A stretch of DNA of 45,587 bases from JAAZFZ01 sp035647435 (lineage in GTDB: Bacteria; Bacillota; Clostridia; Oscillospirales; Acutalibacteraceae). Below the pieces are notes generated by a model. It searched no databases, was not told where the DNA came from, and saw only the letters and a list, made by a program, of their open reading frames with translations. The position numbers and the translations under genes were made by a program. The stretch's first letter is position 1. The number at the start of each line of letters is the position of its first letter. The stretch is from the NCBI GenBank assembly GCA_035647435.1, contig DASRNM010000073.1, positions 1-45,587 on the forward strand, given 5' to 3'. This document shows positions 1 through 8,869 of the stretch, one piece after another.

Positions 1-133
1 ATCATAAGCTATATCATACTGCAATATAATATCAAAGTTGCAATCTCCCACCAAACATGTTAAAATAATATTCTGAAATAATGGAACAATTTAGATAGTG
101 TTATGTCGTTTAATATATAGAAAGGTGTTTGCA

Positions 134-1006
134 GTGGTTAAAGTAAAGCGAAAAAACGGTGAAATCACACGGCTTATTCACGCTGAATACCTGCCAGCGT
201 ATTACTATATCCCAAAAGAAATACTGGATAAATGCGGCTTTGAGATAAATCAAATTCCTCGTGTGCCAAGAGAAATAGCTACAAGCAGGCAAACTATTAA
301 GCTTATTGAGAGCGACTTGTTTTGGCAGGTTATTTCTGATGCTTACGCCTATATGGTATGGCCTTTTATGATGCCGAAAGTAAAACGAGAAATTTATTCC
401 GGCAATGAGCCTTCGTGGGTTGCCGCACATAGTGCCAGCGTTTGGATTGAGGAACTGACCGATATTGGATTTTTGCCCAAACCTTTTGACTTTTGGAGCA
501 ATTTGCCCGATGAGCATTTTGGATATGTTTCTCTTGAAGAAGTATCAGATAATCTTGCTGTTATTGTGCCAAAAGTAATGGAAAAGTATAATCTGCAAGC
601 TATCTTTGATATTGCAAATAAATATCGATGTTTTGAGGATTTTGATTTTCGCCAAAGTCGGCAAAAAACAGACTTTTTTAGAAAGTGGTATCACACGCGT
701 TGGAAATACAAACAGATTTCTTATGAAGCATATCTGTGTAATTTGCGAGAAGACAAAGAAAACTACTGGGATTTAGCAGATTTTAATGCAGAATATGAAA
801 ACAAGCTTTTAGCCAAAATTAAAGTGGATGAATTTAAAAAAACGCTGACAGCGCCTGACCTTAAAATATTAGAGTATAGAATGAACGGACTAATTTACGA
901 AGATATTGCAAAAAGATTAGGTTACGCAAACCACTCAAACATTTCAAAGCGAATGAAAAAATTGCAAGGTTTATGGGAAGTGTTTGAAGGAAAATATGAT
1001 ATATAA
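134..1006 (+). CDS. Uncharacterised mobile-element protein with C-terminal HTH-like segment
   Basis: About 290 residues, of no family I recognise. The first two thirds are rich in aromatic residues (Trp, Tyr, Phe) with no membrane segment. The last 55 residues contain a pattern like a sigma-70 region 4 / helix-turn-helix (LTAPDLKILEYRMNG followed by EDIAKRLGY), suggesting DNA binding. The reading frame is open from a GTG at 98, but the GTG at 134 has AGAAAGG at 119-125 with 8-nt spacing, so I chose 134. It is followed by a good terminator and lies on the same strand as the segregation and mobilization genes, so it probably belongs to the same integrated element. A replication or regulatory role is possible but not shown. 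Confidence 0.6.
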   Translation: MVKVKRKNGEITRLIHAEYLPAYYYIPKEILDKCGFEINQIPRVPREIATSRQTIKLIESDLFWQVISDAYAYMVWPFMMPKVKREIYSGNEPSWVAAHSASVWIEELTDIGFLPKPFDFWSNLPDEHFGYVSLEEVSDNLAVIVPKVMEKYNLQAIFDIANKYRCFEDFDFRQSRQKTDFFRKWYHTRWKYKQISYEAYLCNLREDKENYWDLADFNAEYENKLLAKIKVDEFKKTLTAPDLKILEYRMNGLIYEDIAKRLGYANHSNISKRMKKLQGLWEVFEGKYDI

Positions 1007-1085
1007 TAACTGCCCCCACAAATAAAAAATAAATTCTAACGGAACATTTTTATATATGCTCTGTCGTATTATATTAGATATATTT

Positions 1086-1112
1086 AGCCGCTTGAATTTT
1101 CGAGCGGCTTTT
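1086..1112 (+). terminator. Rho-independent terminator after the HTH-like gene
   Basis: A 7-bp GC-rich stem (AGCCGCT at 1086-1092, AGCGGCT at 1103-1109) with a 10-nt loop runs straight into a T tract at 1109-1112. It separates the first gene from the parM operon. Confidence 0.8.
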
Positions 1113-1151
1113 ATGCGCTCTATTTTACATAGCCGCACCTAAAAAGTGTAG

Positions 1152-1331
1152 CTAAATTTATTTTATGTAGGTGAAATCAAAACGAAAACAACTCCAGCAC
1201 AAGCGACCAAAGACCAGTGACTGCAAGAAAACTTTGCTGTAATTATCCATGGTGGCAAATGTCTACTCCTTGACGACGGCGAAAGCCACCCCTGCGTGCA
1301 GCTCATTAGTTTGTATGGTGTTCAACTGTAA
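1152..1331 (+). pseudogene. TGA-interrupted small reading frame (possible decayed gene)
   Basis: This lies in the 424-bp stretch between 1006 and 1431. One frame runs from 1152 to a TAA at 1329-1331 and is broken only by a TGA at 1218-1220. The second half reads as a plausible compact protein segment (LQENFAVIIHGG, then LDDGESHPC, then QLISLYGVQL) and the first half contains TKTTPAQATKDQ directly before the TGA. There is no convincing start codon or ribosome binding site. It could be a decayed element gene, two remnants, or chance. I see no other gene in 1007-1430. Confidence 0.25.
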
Positions 1332-1430
1332 TTATTTTTAATTGCAGTATTACCGGCATACGAAAGGCTACAAAGCGAACTTATCTAAAATCAATTTTAA
1401 GTCTACAAAAGTAGCAGAAAGAAGGAAAAA

Positions 1431-2357
1431 ATGAAAAGCTATCAAAACGCTATTATCATTGGCATCGACCACGGATATGGCAACATTAAAACCGCAAATT
1501 GCTGTTTTAAAACCGGGGTTACTGCTTATAACAGTGAGCCGACTTTTAAGGAAAATCTGCTTATCTGGAATGACAAGTATTATTTAATCAGCGAGGAACA
1601 CAAGGAGTTTTCAGCCAATAAAATGCTTGACAGCGACTATTATGTTTTAACCCTTGCGGCAGTAGCACGAGAGCTTAATATCTCAAAAACCTACACCGCA
1701 AATATATTTATTGCCGCCGGATTACCGCTTACTTGGGTATCACAGCAAAAAGAGGAGTTTAAGAAATATCTTGTGCAAAATGAAAAAGTGGATTTTGTTT
1801 TCAAAGGCAAAGAGTATCATATTCGTATTATAGGCGCTGATGTCTATCCGCAAGGTTTTGCGGCGATTGTTAACAATCTTAGAGATTTTAACGGTGTGAA
1901 TATGCTTTGTGATATTGGAAATGGCACAATGAATGTGATGTTTGTAAACGATAAAAAGCCTGACTCAAAACGCTGTTTTACCGAAAAATTTGGCACAAAC
2001 CAATGCTTGCTCGCTATTCGTGAAAATGTTATGCGATTTTATCACTCAAGCGTTGACGACAGTGTTATAGCAAGAGTGCTTAGGTTTGGCACTGCCGATA
2101 TTGATGAGTACTATCTCAAAACAATTATCGACACGGCGAAGGAATATGTGGAGGGAATTTTTCGCAGGCTGCGTGAGCACGAATATGATGCAAGACTTAT
2201 GAGGCTATATGTTGTTGGCGGTGGTGGATGTTTAATTAAGAATTTCGGCAACTACAATGAAAGCCGTGTCACCATCAATGATGACATCTGTGCCACTGCC
2301 AAAGGCTATGAACGAATGCTGGAAATGAAGCTGCTTCGAAGCGGTGGCAAGGTATGA
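1431..2357 (+). CDS. parM: ParM/StbA-family actin-like segregation ATPase
   Basis: 308 residues with the actin/Hsp70 ATPase layout: phosphate-1 loop GIDHGYGNIKT at residues 11-21, a second phosphate motif CDIGNGTMNV near 160, and an adenosine-binding VVGGGGCLIKNF near 262. ParM proteins polymerise into dynamic filaments that push plasmid copies apart when bound to ParR on a centromere. The start ATG has GAAGGA upstream. The stop overlaps the next gene by 4 bp (ATGA), the arrangement expected of a ParM-ParR pair, and a centromere-like repeat follows. Finding it in an integrated element suggests a circular, replicating phase. The family call is secure; its role in segregation is inferred. Confidence 0.88.
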   Translation: MKSYQNAIIIGIDHGYGNIKTANCCFKTGVTAYNSEPTFKENLLIWNDKYYLISEEHKEFSANKMLDSDYYVLTLAAVARELNISKTYTANIFIAAGLPLTWVSQQKEEFKKYLVQNEKVDFVFKGKEYHIRIIGADVYPQGFAAIVNNLRDFNGVNMLCDIGNGTMNVMFVNDKKPDSKRCFTEKFGTNQCLLAIRENVMRFYHSSVDDSVIARVLRFGTADIDEYYLKTIIDTAKEYVEGIFRRLREHEYDARLMRLYVVGGGGCLIKNFGNYNESRVTINDDICATAKGYERMLEMKLLRSGGKV

Positions 2358-2644
2358 AGCTCAAGCGAATGAGCATCCGGTTCAATCTTGAAGATGAAAC
2401 TGACCGTAAGGCATGGGGATATTTGCAAAGCACCTACACATCAATGAATAAAGCTGTTATTGTTGCTATTAATGCCTGTTTTGAACCGGTCAATGTAGTA
2501 ATTGTGGATACCATCCGCCAGACGATACAGGAATGCTTGCAAAATATTTCTGCTATGGCGGCGCCAACAGAGGAAGCTCATCCTGCTGTGTCTGAAGAAG
2601 AAAATGAACTACTGGATTCCCTTGATGACTTCCTCGGCGGCTGA
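2354..2644 (+). CDS. parR: ParR-like small DNA-binding adaptor
   Basis: 96 residues. The N-terminus (KLKRMSIRFNLEDETDRKAWGYLQ) looks like the beta strand and first helix of a ribbon-helix-helix protein, and the C-terminal 35 residues are acidic (SEEENELLDSLDDFLGG), resembling the tail with which ParR contacts ParM filaments. The gene overlaps parM by 4 bp, so translational coupling is likely. A perfect inverted repeat begins at its stop codon and could be its binding site. Sequence similarity alone is weak at this length; position, size and charge pattern carry the call. Confidence 0.7.
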   Translation: MKLKRMSIRFNLEDETDRKAWGYLQSTYTSMNKAVIVAINACFEPVNVVIVDTIRQTIQECLQNISAMAAPTEEAHPAVSEEENELLDSLDDFLGG

Positions 2645-2695
2645 TGACATCATAATGATGTCATCAAAAACAAGAAAAATAACGAATGACATCAT
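2642..2695. repeat. Centromere/operator-like inverted repeat plus extra half-copy
   Basis: TGATGACATCAT (2642-2653) and ATGATGTCATCA (2655-2666) form a perfect 12-bp inverted repeat around a single A. The core ATGACATCAT recurs at 2686-2695. No T tract follows, so it is not a terminator. Its place directly after parMR suggests a parC-type site bound by ParR, or an operator. Confidence 0.6.
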
Positions 2696-2745
2696 TTTGA
2701 TGCCGCAAATGAAGCTCCTGTATGATCGGACAAGGAGTTATTTTT

Positions 2746-2820
2746 ATGCCCGGAAACGGGAGAAAGGACTGGTATGACAAAAGGAACGCAGAAAATTACA
2801 GAACGCAAAAGACAGTATGA
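2746..2820 (+). CDS. Very short ORF (24 aa) upstream of the oriT candidate
   Basis: An ATG with CAAGGAG at 2731-2737 (8-nt spacing) starts a 24-residue basic peptide, MPGNGRKDWYDKRNAENYRT and four more residues. A second frame, 2774-2914, has AAAGGA upstream, overlaps it, and would encode 46 residues running through the hairpins. Either could be a leader peptide or a remnant of a small mobilization gene. Function unknown. Confidence 0.25.
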   Translation: MPGNGRKDWYDKRNAENYRTQKTV

Positions 2821-2859
2821 CGACGGAATCTTGCCGATGTCTCATACTGTAGCAAGCAG

Positions 2860-2932
2860 GGAACTTGTACGGCAAGTTCCGCTCACAGCACAAGGCTTTG
2901 TGCTGTATCTTTAGGGGACTTCGTTCCCCTAA
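2860..2932 (+). other. oriT: Candidate origin of transfer (oriT): three consecutive hairpins
   Basis: Three perfect or near-perfect inverted repeats follow one another just upstream of mobC: GGAACTTG/CAAGTTCC (2860-2867, 2873-2880), ACAGCACAA/TTGTGCTGT (2885-2893, 2898-2906) and TTAGGGGA/TCCCCTAA (2911-2918, 2925-2932). None has a T tract. In related clostridial elements, oriT lies beside the MobC and relaxase genes and contains inverted repeats next to the nick site. The exact nick is not known; the bases just after the third hairpin are the likeliest place. Confidence 0.65.
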
Positions 2933-2962
2933 TACCCCTGAAACAATGAAAGGATTGATTTT

Positions 2963-3307
2963 ATGCAAGATAAAAACACAAGATTGTATATTCGGGTAAC
3001 ACCGCAGGAGAAAAAGCGAATTGAGCAGATCTCAAAAAAATGCGGGTTGTCTCAATCAGAATATTTACGAAAAAGGGCGCTCGGCTATGCACCACAATCG
3101 GTGCTGTCGGACGCCTTTTATGATCTTAGCAGAAATTTAGGAGAGCTACTAAATCGGGAAATGTCGTCGGAAGTAGAGGCAGCTGCATTGGCACTCTTTG
3201 ACAAGTTGCAAACGGAGTTGCTTACGCTCGGCAAGGATACCATTTCGGAAATTAAAAATAGATTGGAGAATGATGCTATGTGGCAACAACCGGATTCTGG
3301 CCTGTAA
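2963..3307 (+). CDS. mobC: MobC-family relaxosome accessory protein
   Basis: 114 residues. The start LYIRVTPQEKKRIEQISKKC followed by GLSQSEYLRKRALGY is the ribbon-helix-helix pattern of MobC proteins, which bind oriT and help the relaxase melt DNA at the nick. AAAGGA precedes the ATG by 8 nt. It lies 30 bp after the oriT hairpins and overlaps the relaxase gene by 28 bp, so both are probably translated together. The C-terminal half is helical, typical of MobC. Confidence 0.85.
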   Translation: MQDKNTRLYIRVTPQEKKRIEQISKKCGLSQSEYLRKRALGYAPQSVLSDAFYDLSRNLGELLNREMSSEVEAAALALFDKLQTELLTLGKDTISEIKNRLENDAMWQQPDSGL

Positions 3308-4674
3308 AAGGTTCCCTCAAAGATGTAATAGAATATGCACGTAACCCAGATAAGACCACCGATAAAAAACATCTGGACGATGACCTTGGCAGAGCATTGG
3401 AATATGTTGCGAATGACAATAAAACAGATAAAAAGATGTATGTATCTGCTATCAACTGCCCGAAACAGCGCGCCTATGAACAGATGATGGCGACCAAACG
3501 CCGATTTGGAAAGCTCGGCGGCAATGTGGCTTACCACGGATTTCAAAGTTTTAAGACAGGTGAAGTTACACCGGAGGAAGCACATGAGATCGGTATGGAA
3601 ACTGCCCGCCGTATGTGGGGCAATGATTATGAAATTGTTGTTACCACTCATTTGAACACCGACAATCTCCACAATCATATTGTCGTAAACTCCGTTTCCT
3701 TCAAAAACGGTCGGAAGTTTGAAAACCACATTTCTGATCATCACCGTCTACGTGAATTATCTGATGCAGTCTGCCGTGAGCGAGAAAAATCCGTACTGGA
3801 GAATTCATACTTTTACGGTGGTGAAAAAGGCGCTTACTGGATTCATAAAAGCGGCGGTATGACACACCGAGATATTTTGAAAGCTGATGTCGAAGAAGCC
3901 TTGAAATATTCCAAAGATGCCTATGACTTTGAATCCCGATTGAAAGCGCTGGGGTATCAGCTGAACCGTACGGAGGACAAATACCGTCATCTGACCGTTA
4001 AAGCAAAGGACTGGAAGCGACCGATCCGGTTGGACAGTATCGGCTATACGAGAGAGGCAATCAACGTCCGTTTTGATGAACACTATGAAAATATCTACTT
4101 CTTTCAGATTCAAAATGCACATCCACGGTACAAACCGAAAAGATATCCGCTTTTGGAATTTGAGCGTGAACTGGATTATGAGATTACGCATTCTCACGAT
4201 ACAGTCGTTGTGTTGATGGATCTTGTGTTTTATCTCATTTTGCAGCTGCTGAAGCTTGCCAGAGACGATACCGCACTTGAACAGCGCCGACAGCCACTGT
4301 CTCCCTCTATCCGAATGGAGCTTGCAAAGCTTAACCAAATACAGAAAGAATATCTGCTCCTTGCCGATAACCATATTCATTCGGCTGAGGAGCTTTCTGC
4401 ATTTATGGGCGATATTTCTGATCAGATACAGAGCTTAGAGCAGGAACGCCAGCATTACCGCAATCAAATACGCCGTTGCCGCTCTCCCGAAGCAGAAGCA
4501 ACATTAAAACAAAAATGCAAAGATTTATCCGTTGAACTGGAGCCCTTACGCAAGCAACTCCGCACAGCAAACCGCATTATTGTGGAGCGTTACCCAAAAT
4601 TACAGGAATTACTGAAAACCGAGCGTGAAATGGAAATCAGCGCTCGAAACAAAGAAAGAGATAGGAGTCGATAA
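3280..4674 (+). CDS. MOBP-type relaxase / mobilization nuclease
   Basis: 464 residues starting at a GTG inside mobC. The N-terminal ~250 residues are a relaxase domain: a candidate catalytic Tyr near residue 18 (DVIEYARNP), and the metal-binding histidine motif TTHLNTDNLHNHIVVNSV near 128-145. The C-terminal ~150 residues are charged and coiled-coil-like, a possible partner-binding tail. Relaxases nick oriT, stay bound to the 5' end and pilot the strand into a recipient. Together with mobC and the upstream hairpins this makes a mobilization module. I see no coupling protein (VirD4) or mating-pore gene nearby, so transfer would need another element's apparatus. Confidence 0.88.
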   Translation: MATTGFWPVKGSLKDVIEYARNPDKTTDKKHLDDDLGRALEYVANDNKTDKKMYVSAINCPKQRAYEQMMATKRRFGKLGGNVAYHGFQSFKTGEVTPEEAHEIGMETARRMWGNDYEIVVTTHLNTDNLHNHIVVNSVSFKNGRKFENHISDHHRLRELSDAVCREREKSVLENSYFYGGEKGAYWIHKSGGMTHRDILKADVEEALKYSKDAYDFESRLKALGYQLNRTEDKYRHLTVKAKDWKRPIRLDSIGYTREAINVRFDEHYENIYFFQIQNAHPRYKPKRYPLLEFERELDYEITHSHDTVVVLMDLVFYLILQLLKLARDDTALEQRRQPLSPSIRMELAKLNQIQKEYLLLADNHIHSAEELSAFMGDISDQIQSLEQERQHYRNQIRRCRSPEAEATLKQKCKDLSVELEPLRKQLRTANRIIVERYPKLQELLKTEREMEISARNKERDRSR

Positions 4675-4677
4675 TTT

Positions 4678-5577
4678 ATGAAGAATGAAAATATAGTAAA
4701 ACCAGCCGAAATGGTGAAACCAAAAGCTAAAGCAGCGAAAATTCCACTTGAAAAGCTGCACCCATTCAAAAACCATCCGTACAAGGTACAGGACAATGAA
4801 GAAATGGTCAGCTTGACCGACAGTATTCATGAAAATGGTATTCTTACGCCATTGATTGTGCGACCTCTTGAAAATACGACAGTTGAATATGAAGTAATCT
4901 CCGGTCACAGGAGGTTGCACGCAGCAGAAAAGGCAGGACTTTTAGAAGTTCCTACCTTAATTTATGCCATTGATAGGGATGCTGCCGCCATTGCCGTGGT
5001 GGACAGCAATCTGCACCGAGAGCATATTTTGCCCTCTGAGAAAGCTTTTGCGTACAAGCTGAAAATGGATGCCATGAGCCGACAGGGACAGCGTTCAGAT
5101 TTAACTTTGTCGCAAGTTGCGACAAAGTCGGATACGGCTGTCGAAATTGGTAGTCAAACAAATGAAAGCCGTGACCAAGTGTTTCGCTATATTCGTCTGA
5201 CCAATCTTATCCCGCAACTTCTGCAAATGGTGGATGAAGGTATAATCGCCTTTACTCCCGCCGTGGAGCTTTCCTACCTTGCTGAACAGGAGCAACAGGA
5301 TTTGCTGGATACCATGGAAAGCGAGGATCGCACACCCTCACTTTCACAGGCTCAGCGATTGAAAAAGCTCAGTCAGGACGGTCGCTTGAATATGGATATG
5401 ATCTTTGCGATTCTGACTGAGGAAAAAGCCAACCAGAAAGAAAAGCTGAAAATTCCGATGGAACGTGTGCGGGTTTTCTTTCCAAAAAATTATACCGCAG
5501 CGCAGATAGAAGAAAACATTATGAAAATGTGTGAGGAACGGTATCGCAATAAAATGCGTGACCGTGACACACGGTAA
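4678..5577 (+). CDS. ParB/Spo0J-like partition protein
   Basis: 299 residues. The N-terminal ParB/sulfiredoxin-type nuclease-like domain shows IPLEKLHPFKNHPYKV, then LTDSIHENGILTPLIVRP, then the CTP-binding region ISGHRRLHAAEKAG and NLHREHILPSEKAFAYKLK. A central helix-turn-helix region follows. It starts 3 bp after the relaxase stop with TAGGAG upstream. No ParA is next to it, and the element also has ParM/ParR, so its job may be DNA binding or regulation rather than classical partition. An unusual 23-bp palindrome lies inside the gene (5105-5127), encoding the stretch LSQVATKS. Confidence 0.85.
   Translation: MKNENIVKPAEMVKPKAKAAKIPLEKLHPFKNHPYKVQDNEEMVSLTDSIHENGILTPLIVRPLENTTVEYEVISGHRRLHAAEKAGLLEVPTLIYAIDRDAAAIAVVDSNLHREHILPSEKAFAYKLKMDAMSRQGQRSDLTLSQVATKSDTAVEIGSQTNESRDQVFRYIRLTNLIPQLLQMVDEGIIAFTPAVELSYLAEQEQQDLLDTMESEDRTPSLSQAQRLKKLSQDGRLNMDMIFAILTEEKANQKEKLKIPMERVRVFFPKNYTAAQIEENIMKMCEERYRNKMRDRDTR
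5105..5127. repeat. Perfect 23-bp palindrome inside the parB-like gene
   Basis: CTTTGTCGCAA (5105-5115) and TTGCGACAAAG (5117-5127) pair perfectly around one G. It sits between the nuclease-like domain and the HTH of the encoded protein, where an insertion could be tolerated. It may be a self-recognised binding site or a small dispersed palindrome. Confidence 0.7.
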
Positions 5578-5589
5578 GGAGGAGTGATT

Positions 5590-5829
5590 ATGAAAAACAA
5601 TAAAATAACTGGCTGGATCTGCGGTCTGTCTCAGGGAGAACAAAAGTATAAAATTAACGGTGTCACTTACACCGTCGCTTCCCGTTTTGAGTCCCCACAG
5701 TCGGAAAATACAATTAAAAGCCGGTTTAGCAGGACGATAACCAATGATTTCATAGATTTGACAGATGATTTGAAGATATATAAAATGGCAGATGAATATG
5801 TGTGTTCGGCTGCTGGGAAGGAGGACTAA
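5590..5829 (+). CDS. Small conserved-looking element protein, unknown function
   Basis: 79 residues from the ATG at 5590, which has AAGGAGG at 5576-5582 with 7-nt spacing; a GTG at 5584 is too close to that site. The peptide begins MKNNKITGWICGLSQGEQKY and looks like a small beta-rich domain. It lies 12 bp after the parB-like gene and abuts the recombinase start, so it is in the same transcript. The context could suit a recombination directionality factor or a small regulator, but nothing in the sequence shows it. Confidence 0.65.
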   Translation: MKNNKITGWICGLSQGEQKYKINGVTYTVASRFESPQSENTIKSRFSRTITNDFIDLTDDLKIYKMADEYVCSAAGKED

Positions 5830-7539
<1,710 letters not shown>

Positions 7540-7545
7540 AACAAA

Positions 7546-7567
7546 GAGCAGGCAACAAAGCCTGCTC
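7546..7567 (-). terminator. Hairpin at the recombinase end, minus-strand terminator
   Basis: GAGCAGGC (7546-7553) pairs with GCCTGCTC (7560-7567). On the minus strand it is followed by TTTGTTTT, so it stops transcription coming from tRNA-Pro; on the plus strand it lacks a T tract but can still protect the recombinase message. Confidence 0.6.
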
Positions 7568-7596
7568 CATACATACGAAGAACGCGTTTTTTAGGC

Positions 7597-7649
7597 AAAA
7601 AGAAATCGAGTGCCCACACGGAATACTTAAATCCGTTATGAACACTCGA
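7597..7649 (-). terminator. Terminator just downstream of tRNA-Pro
   Basis: On the minus strand TCGAGTG (7649-7643) pairs with CACTCGA (7612-7606), with a second inner pairing ACGGA/TCCGT-like, then TTTCTTTTT. It lies two bases past the tRNA CCA end. The element boundary (attachment site) should fall somewhere between 7540 and about 7650. Confidence 0.55.
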
Positions 7650-7651
7650 TA

Positions 7652-7728
7652 TGGTCGGGGCGACAGGACTTGAACCTGCGGCATCTTGGTCCCAAACCAA
7701 GCACTCTACCAAACTGAGCTACGCCCCG
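7652..7728 (-). tRNA. tRNA-Pro(UGG)
   Basis: The minus strand folds as a complete tRNA: acceptor CGGGGCG/CGCCCCG, D arm with GTAGCTCAG, anticodon arm CTTGG-TTTGGGA-CCAAG giving anticodon TGG, T arm with GGTTCAAGTCC, and an encoded CCA at 7652-7654. It is intact and marks the chromosomal side of the element junction. Confidence 0.97.
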
Positions 7729-7781
7729 ATGGATATTATTTTTGACGATAAGTGAAAAATATTTTGAATATCACTAGATTA

Positions 7782-7820
7782 AATAATCGCCGTGCCCATT
7801 TGTGAGCACGGTGATTATTT
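7782..7820 (-). terminator. Bidirectional-looking terminator after the phosphatase gene
   Basis: AATAATCGCCGTGC (7782-7795) pairs with GCACGGTGATTATT (7806-7819) with one G-T pair. It lies between the phosphatase stop and tRNA-Pro, with A/T-rich flanks on both sides. Confidence 0.7.
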
Positions 7821-7875
7821 TACAACAAAACCCGTGTCATTGTCAAGGACAAAATTTATTCAAAAGATAAACAAC

Positions 7876-8589
7876 CTATTTGAGTAGATTTGCTGCATTC
7901 ACCAGCTCTTGCTCCGAAACACCACATTCGCGCAAATAGCTTTTGATTCCGCCATATTTGGAGTCGACGTATTTTAGCAAACCCAGAATGGTTTGGGCAT
8001 CGGATTGGAGATGCTCCATGTTTGTTTCCCATATAAGACCGCTGTTGGACTCAATTTCCTTGTCGTAAAACGGTTTAAGGTAGGCGAAGGTTATTTGATA
8101 GTCCGCAACAATGTCCTCAATAGCAACGCCTGCAAGCCTTAAAAGGAATGCGGCAAGAATGCCGGTTCTATCTTTACCAAAAAAGCAGTGGAACATTAAA
8201 TTGTCCTGTGTTTCTGAAAAGATAGAAAAAATCTTTGCAAAATTCTCTTTGTGTTTATCAATCGAACGCTTGTAAAAATCTATTAGCTTAGTTTCATCAG
8301 CAGTTTTGGCAGGGCTAATTTCAAGCAACGATGCATGATGATAGTTGCAACCGTCAAGTCCTTTGAATGGGGAGGGCATTCTTTGTGATTCGTTGTCGCC
8401 TCTTAAATCAATAATAGTGCTTATCCCATAATCTTTGATTAGTTTGATATCATTTTGCGTCGGAGGTTTGGGTATGCCGGCCCGAAGCACTCTGCCAAAC
8501 TTCGTTGTGCCCCCGTCAGAGCATGGATGCCCTCCAAGGTCGCGACAGTTTATAATATTTTCTAAAACAATGCGGCGCTGGTATTTCAT
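7876..8589 (-). CDS. Tyrosine-protein phosphatase (Y_phosphatase3 type)
   Basis: 237 residues. The N-terminal NCRDLGG and the P-loop HCFFGKDRTG (Cys nucleophile and Arg in C-x5-R) are the signature of the bacterial tyrosine/phosphoinositide phosphatase family with the GKDRTG loop. These cytosolic enzymes remove phosphate from tyrosine or lipid substrates through a cysteinyl-phosphate intermediate. The N-terminal FGRVLRAGIPKPP also fits. GGGAG lies 10 nt before the ATG. It stands alone between two tRNA genes, so context gives no hint of its substrate. Confidence 0.85.
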   Translation of the reverse strand: MKYQRRIVLENIINCRDLGGHPCSDGGTTKFGRVLRAGIPKPPTQNDIKLIKDYGISTIIDLRGDNESQRMPSPFKGLDGCNYHHASLLEISPAKTADETKLIDFYKRSIDKHKENFAKIFSIFSETQDNLMFHCFFGKDRTGILAAFLLRLAGVAIEDIVADYQITFAYLKPFYDKEIESNSGLIWETNMEHLQSDAQTILGLLKYVDSKYGGIKSYLRECGVSEQELVNAANLLK

Positions 8590-8648
8590 AATTATTTGTC
8601 TCCCTTTTGTATTGTATTTACGTGTTAATTTAGGAATGATTTTAAACG

Positions 8649-8674
8649 AAAAAAGAACGGTAAAACAACCGTCC
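8649..8674 (-). terminator. Terminator after tRNA-Gly
   Basis: On the minus strand GGACGGT (8674-8668 region) pairs with ACCGTTC (8661-8655) with one G-T pair, then TTTTTTC (8654-8648). Confidence 0.75.
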
Positions 8675-8686
8675 TTTTAGAACAAA

Positions 8687-8762
8687 TGGAGCGGATGACG
8701 AGGCTCGAACTCGCTACCTCCACCTTGGCAAGGTGGCGCTCTACCAGATGAGCTACATCCGC
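8687..8762 (-). tRNA. tRNA-Gly(GCC)
   Basis: The minus strand gives acceptor GCGGATG/CATCCGC, D arm TAGCTCATCTGGTAGAGC, anticodon arm CCACC-TTGCCAA-GGTGG with anticodon GCC, T arm with GTTCGAGCC, and encoded CCA at 8687-8689. Confidence 0.97.
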
Positions 8763-8834
8763 ATTTGCACTAGAATTATAGCAAACAGGCAAAGCGGTTG
8801 TCAAGCAATTTGCCTGCTAATTAATCAAAGTCTG

Positions 8835-8861
8835 CCGAACGGGGCTTTTAACCCCGTTCGG
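8835..8861 (-). terminator. Perfect 10-bp hairpin ending the gltX-glnS operon
   Basis: CCGAACGGGG (8835-8844) pairs with CCCCGTTCGG (8852-8861) around a 7-nt loop, 9 bp past the stop of the membrane protein gene. There is no long T tract, so it may act as a weak terminator or 3' stabiliser. Confidence 0.6.
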
Positions 8862-8869
8862 GGAAAGTT

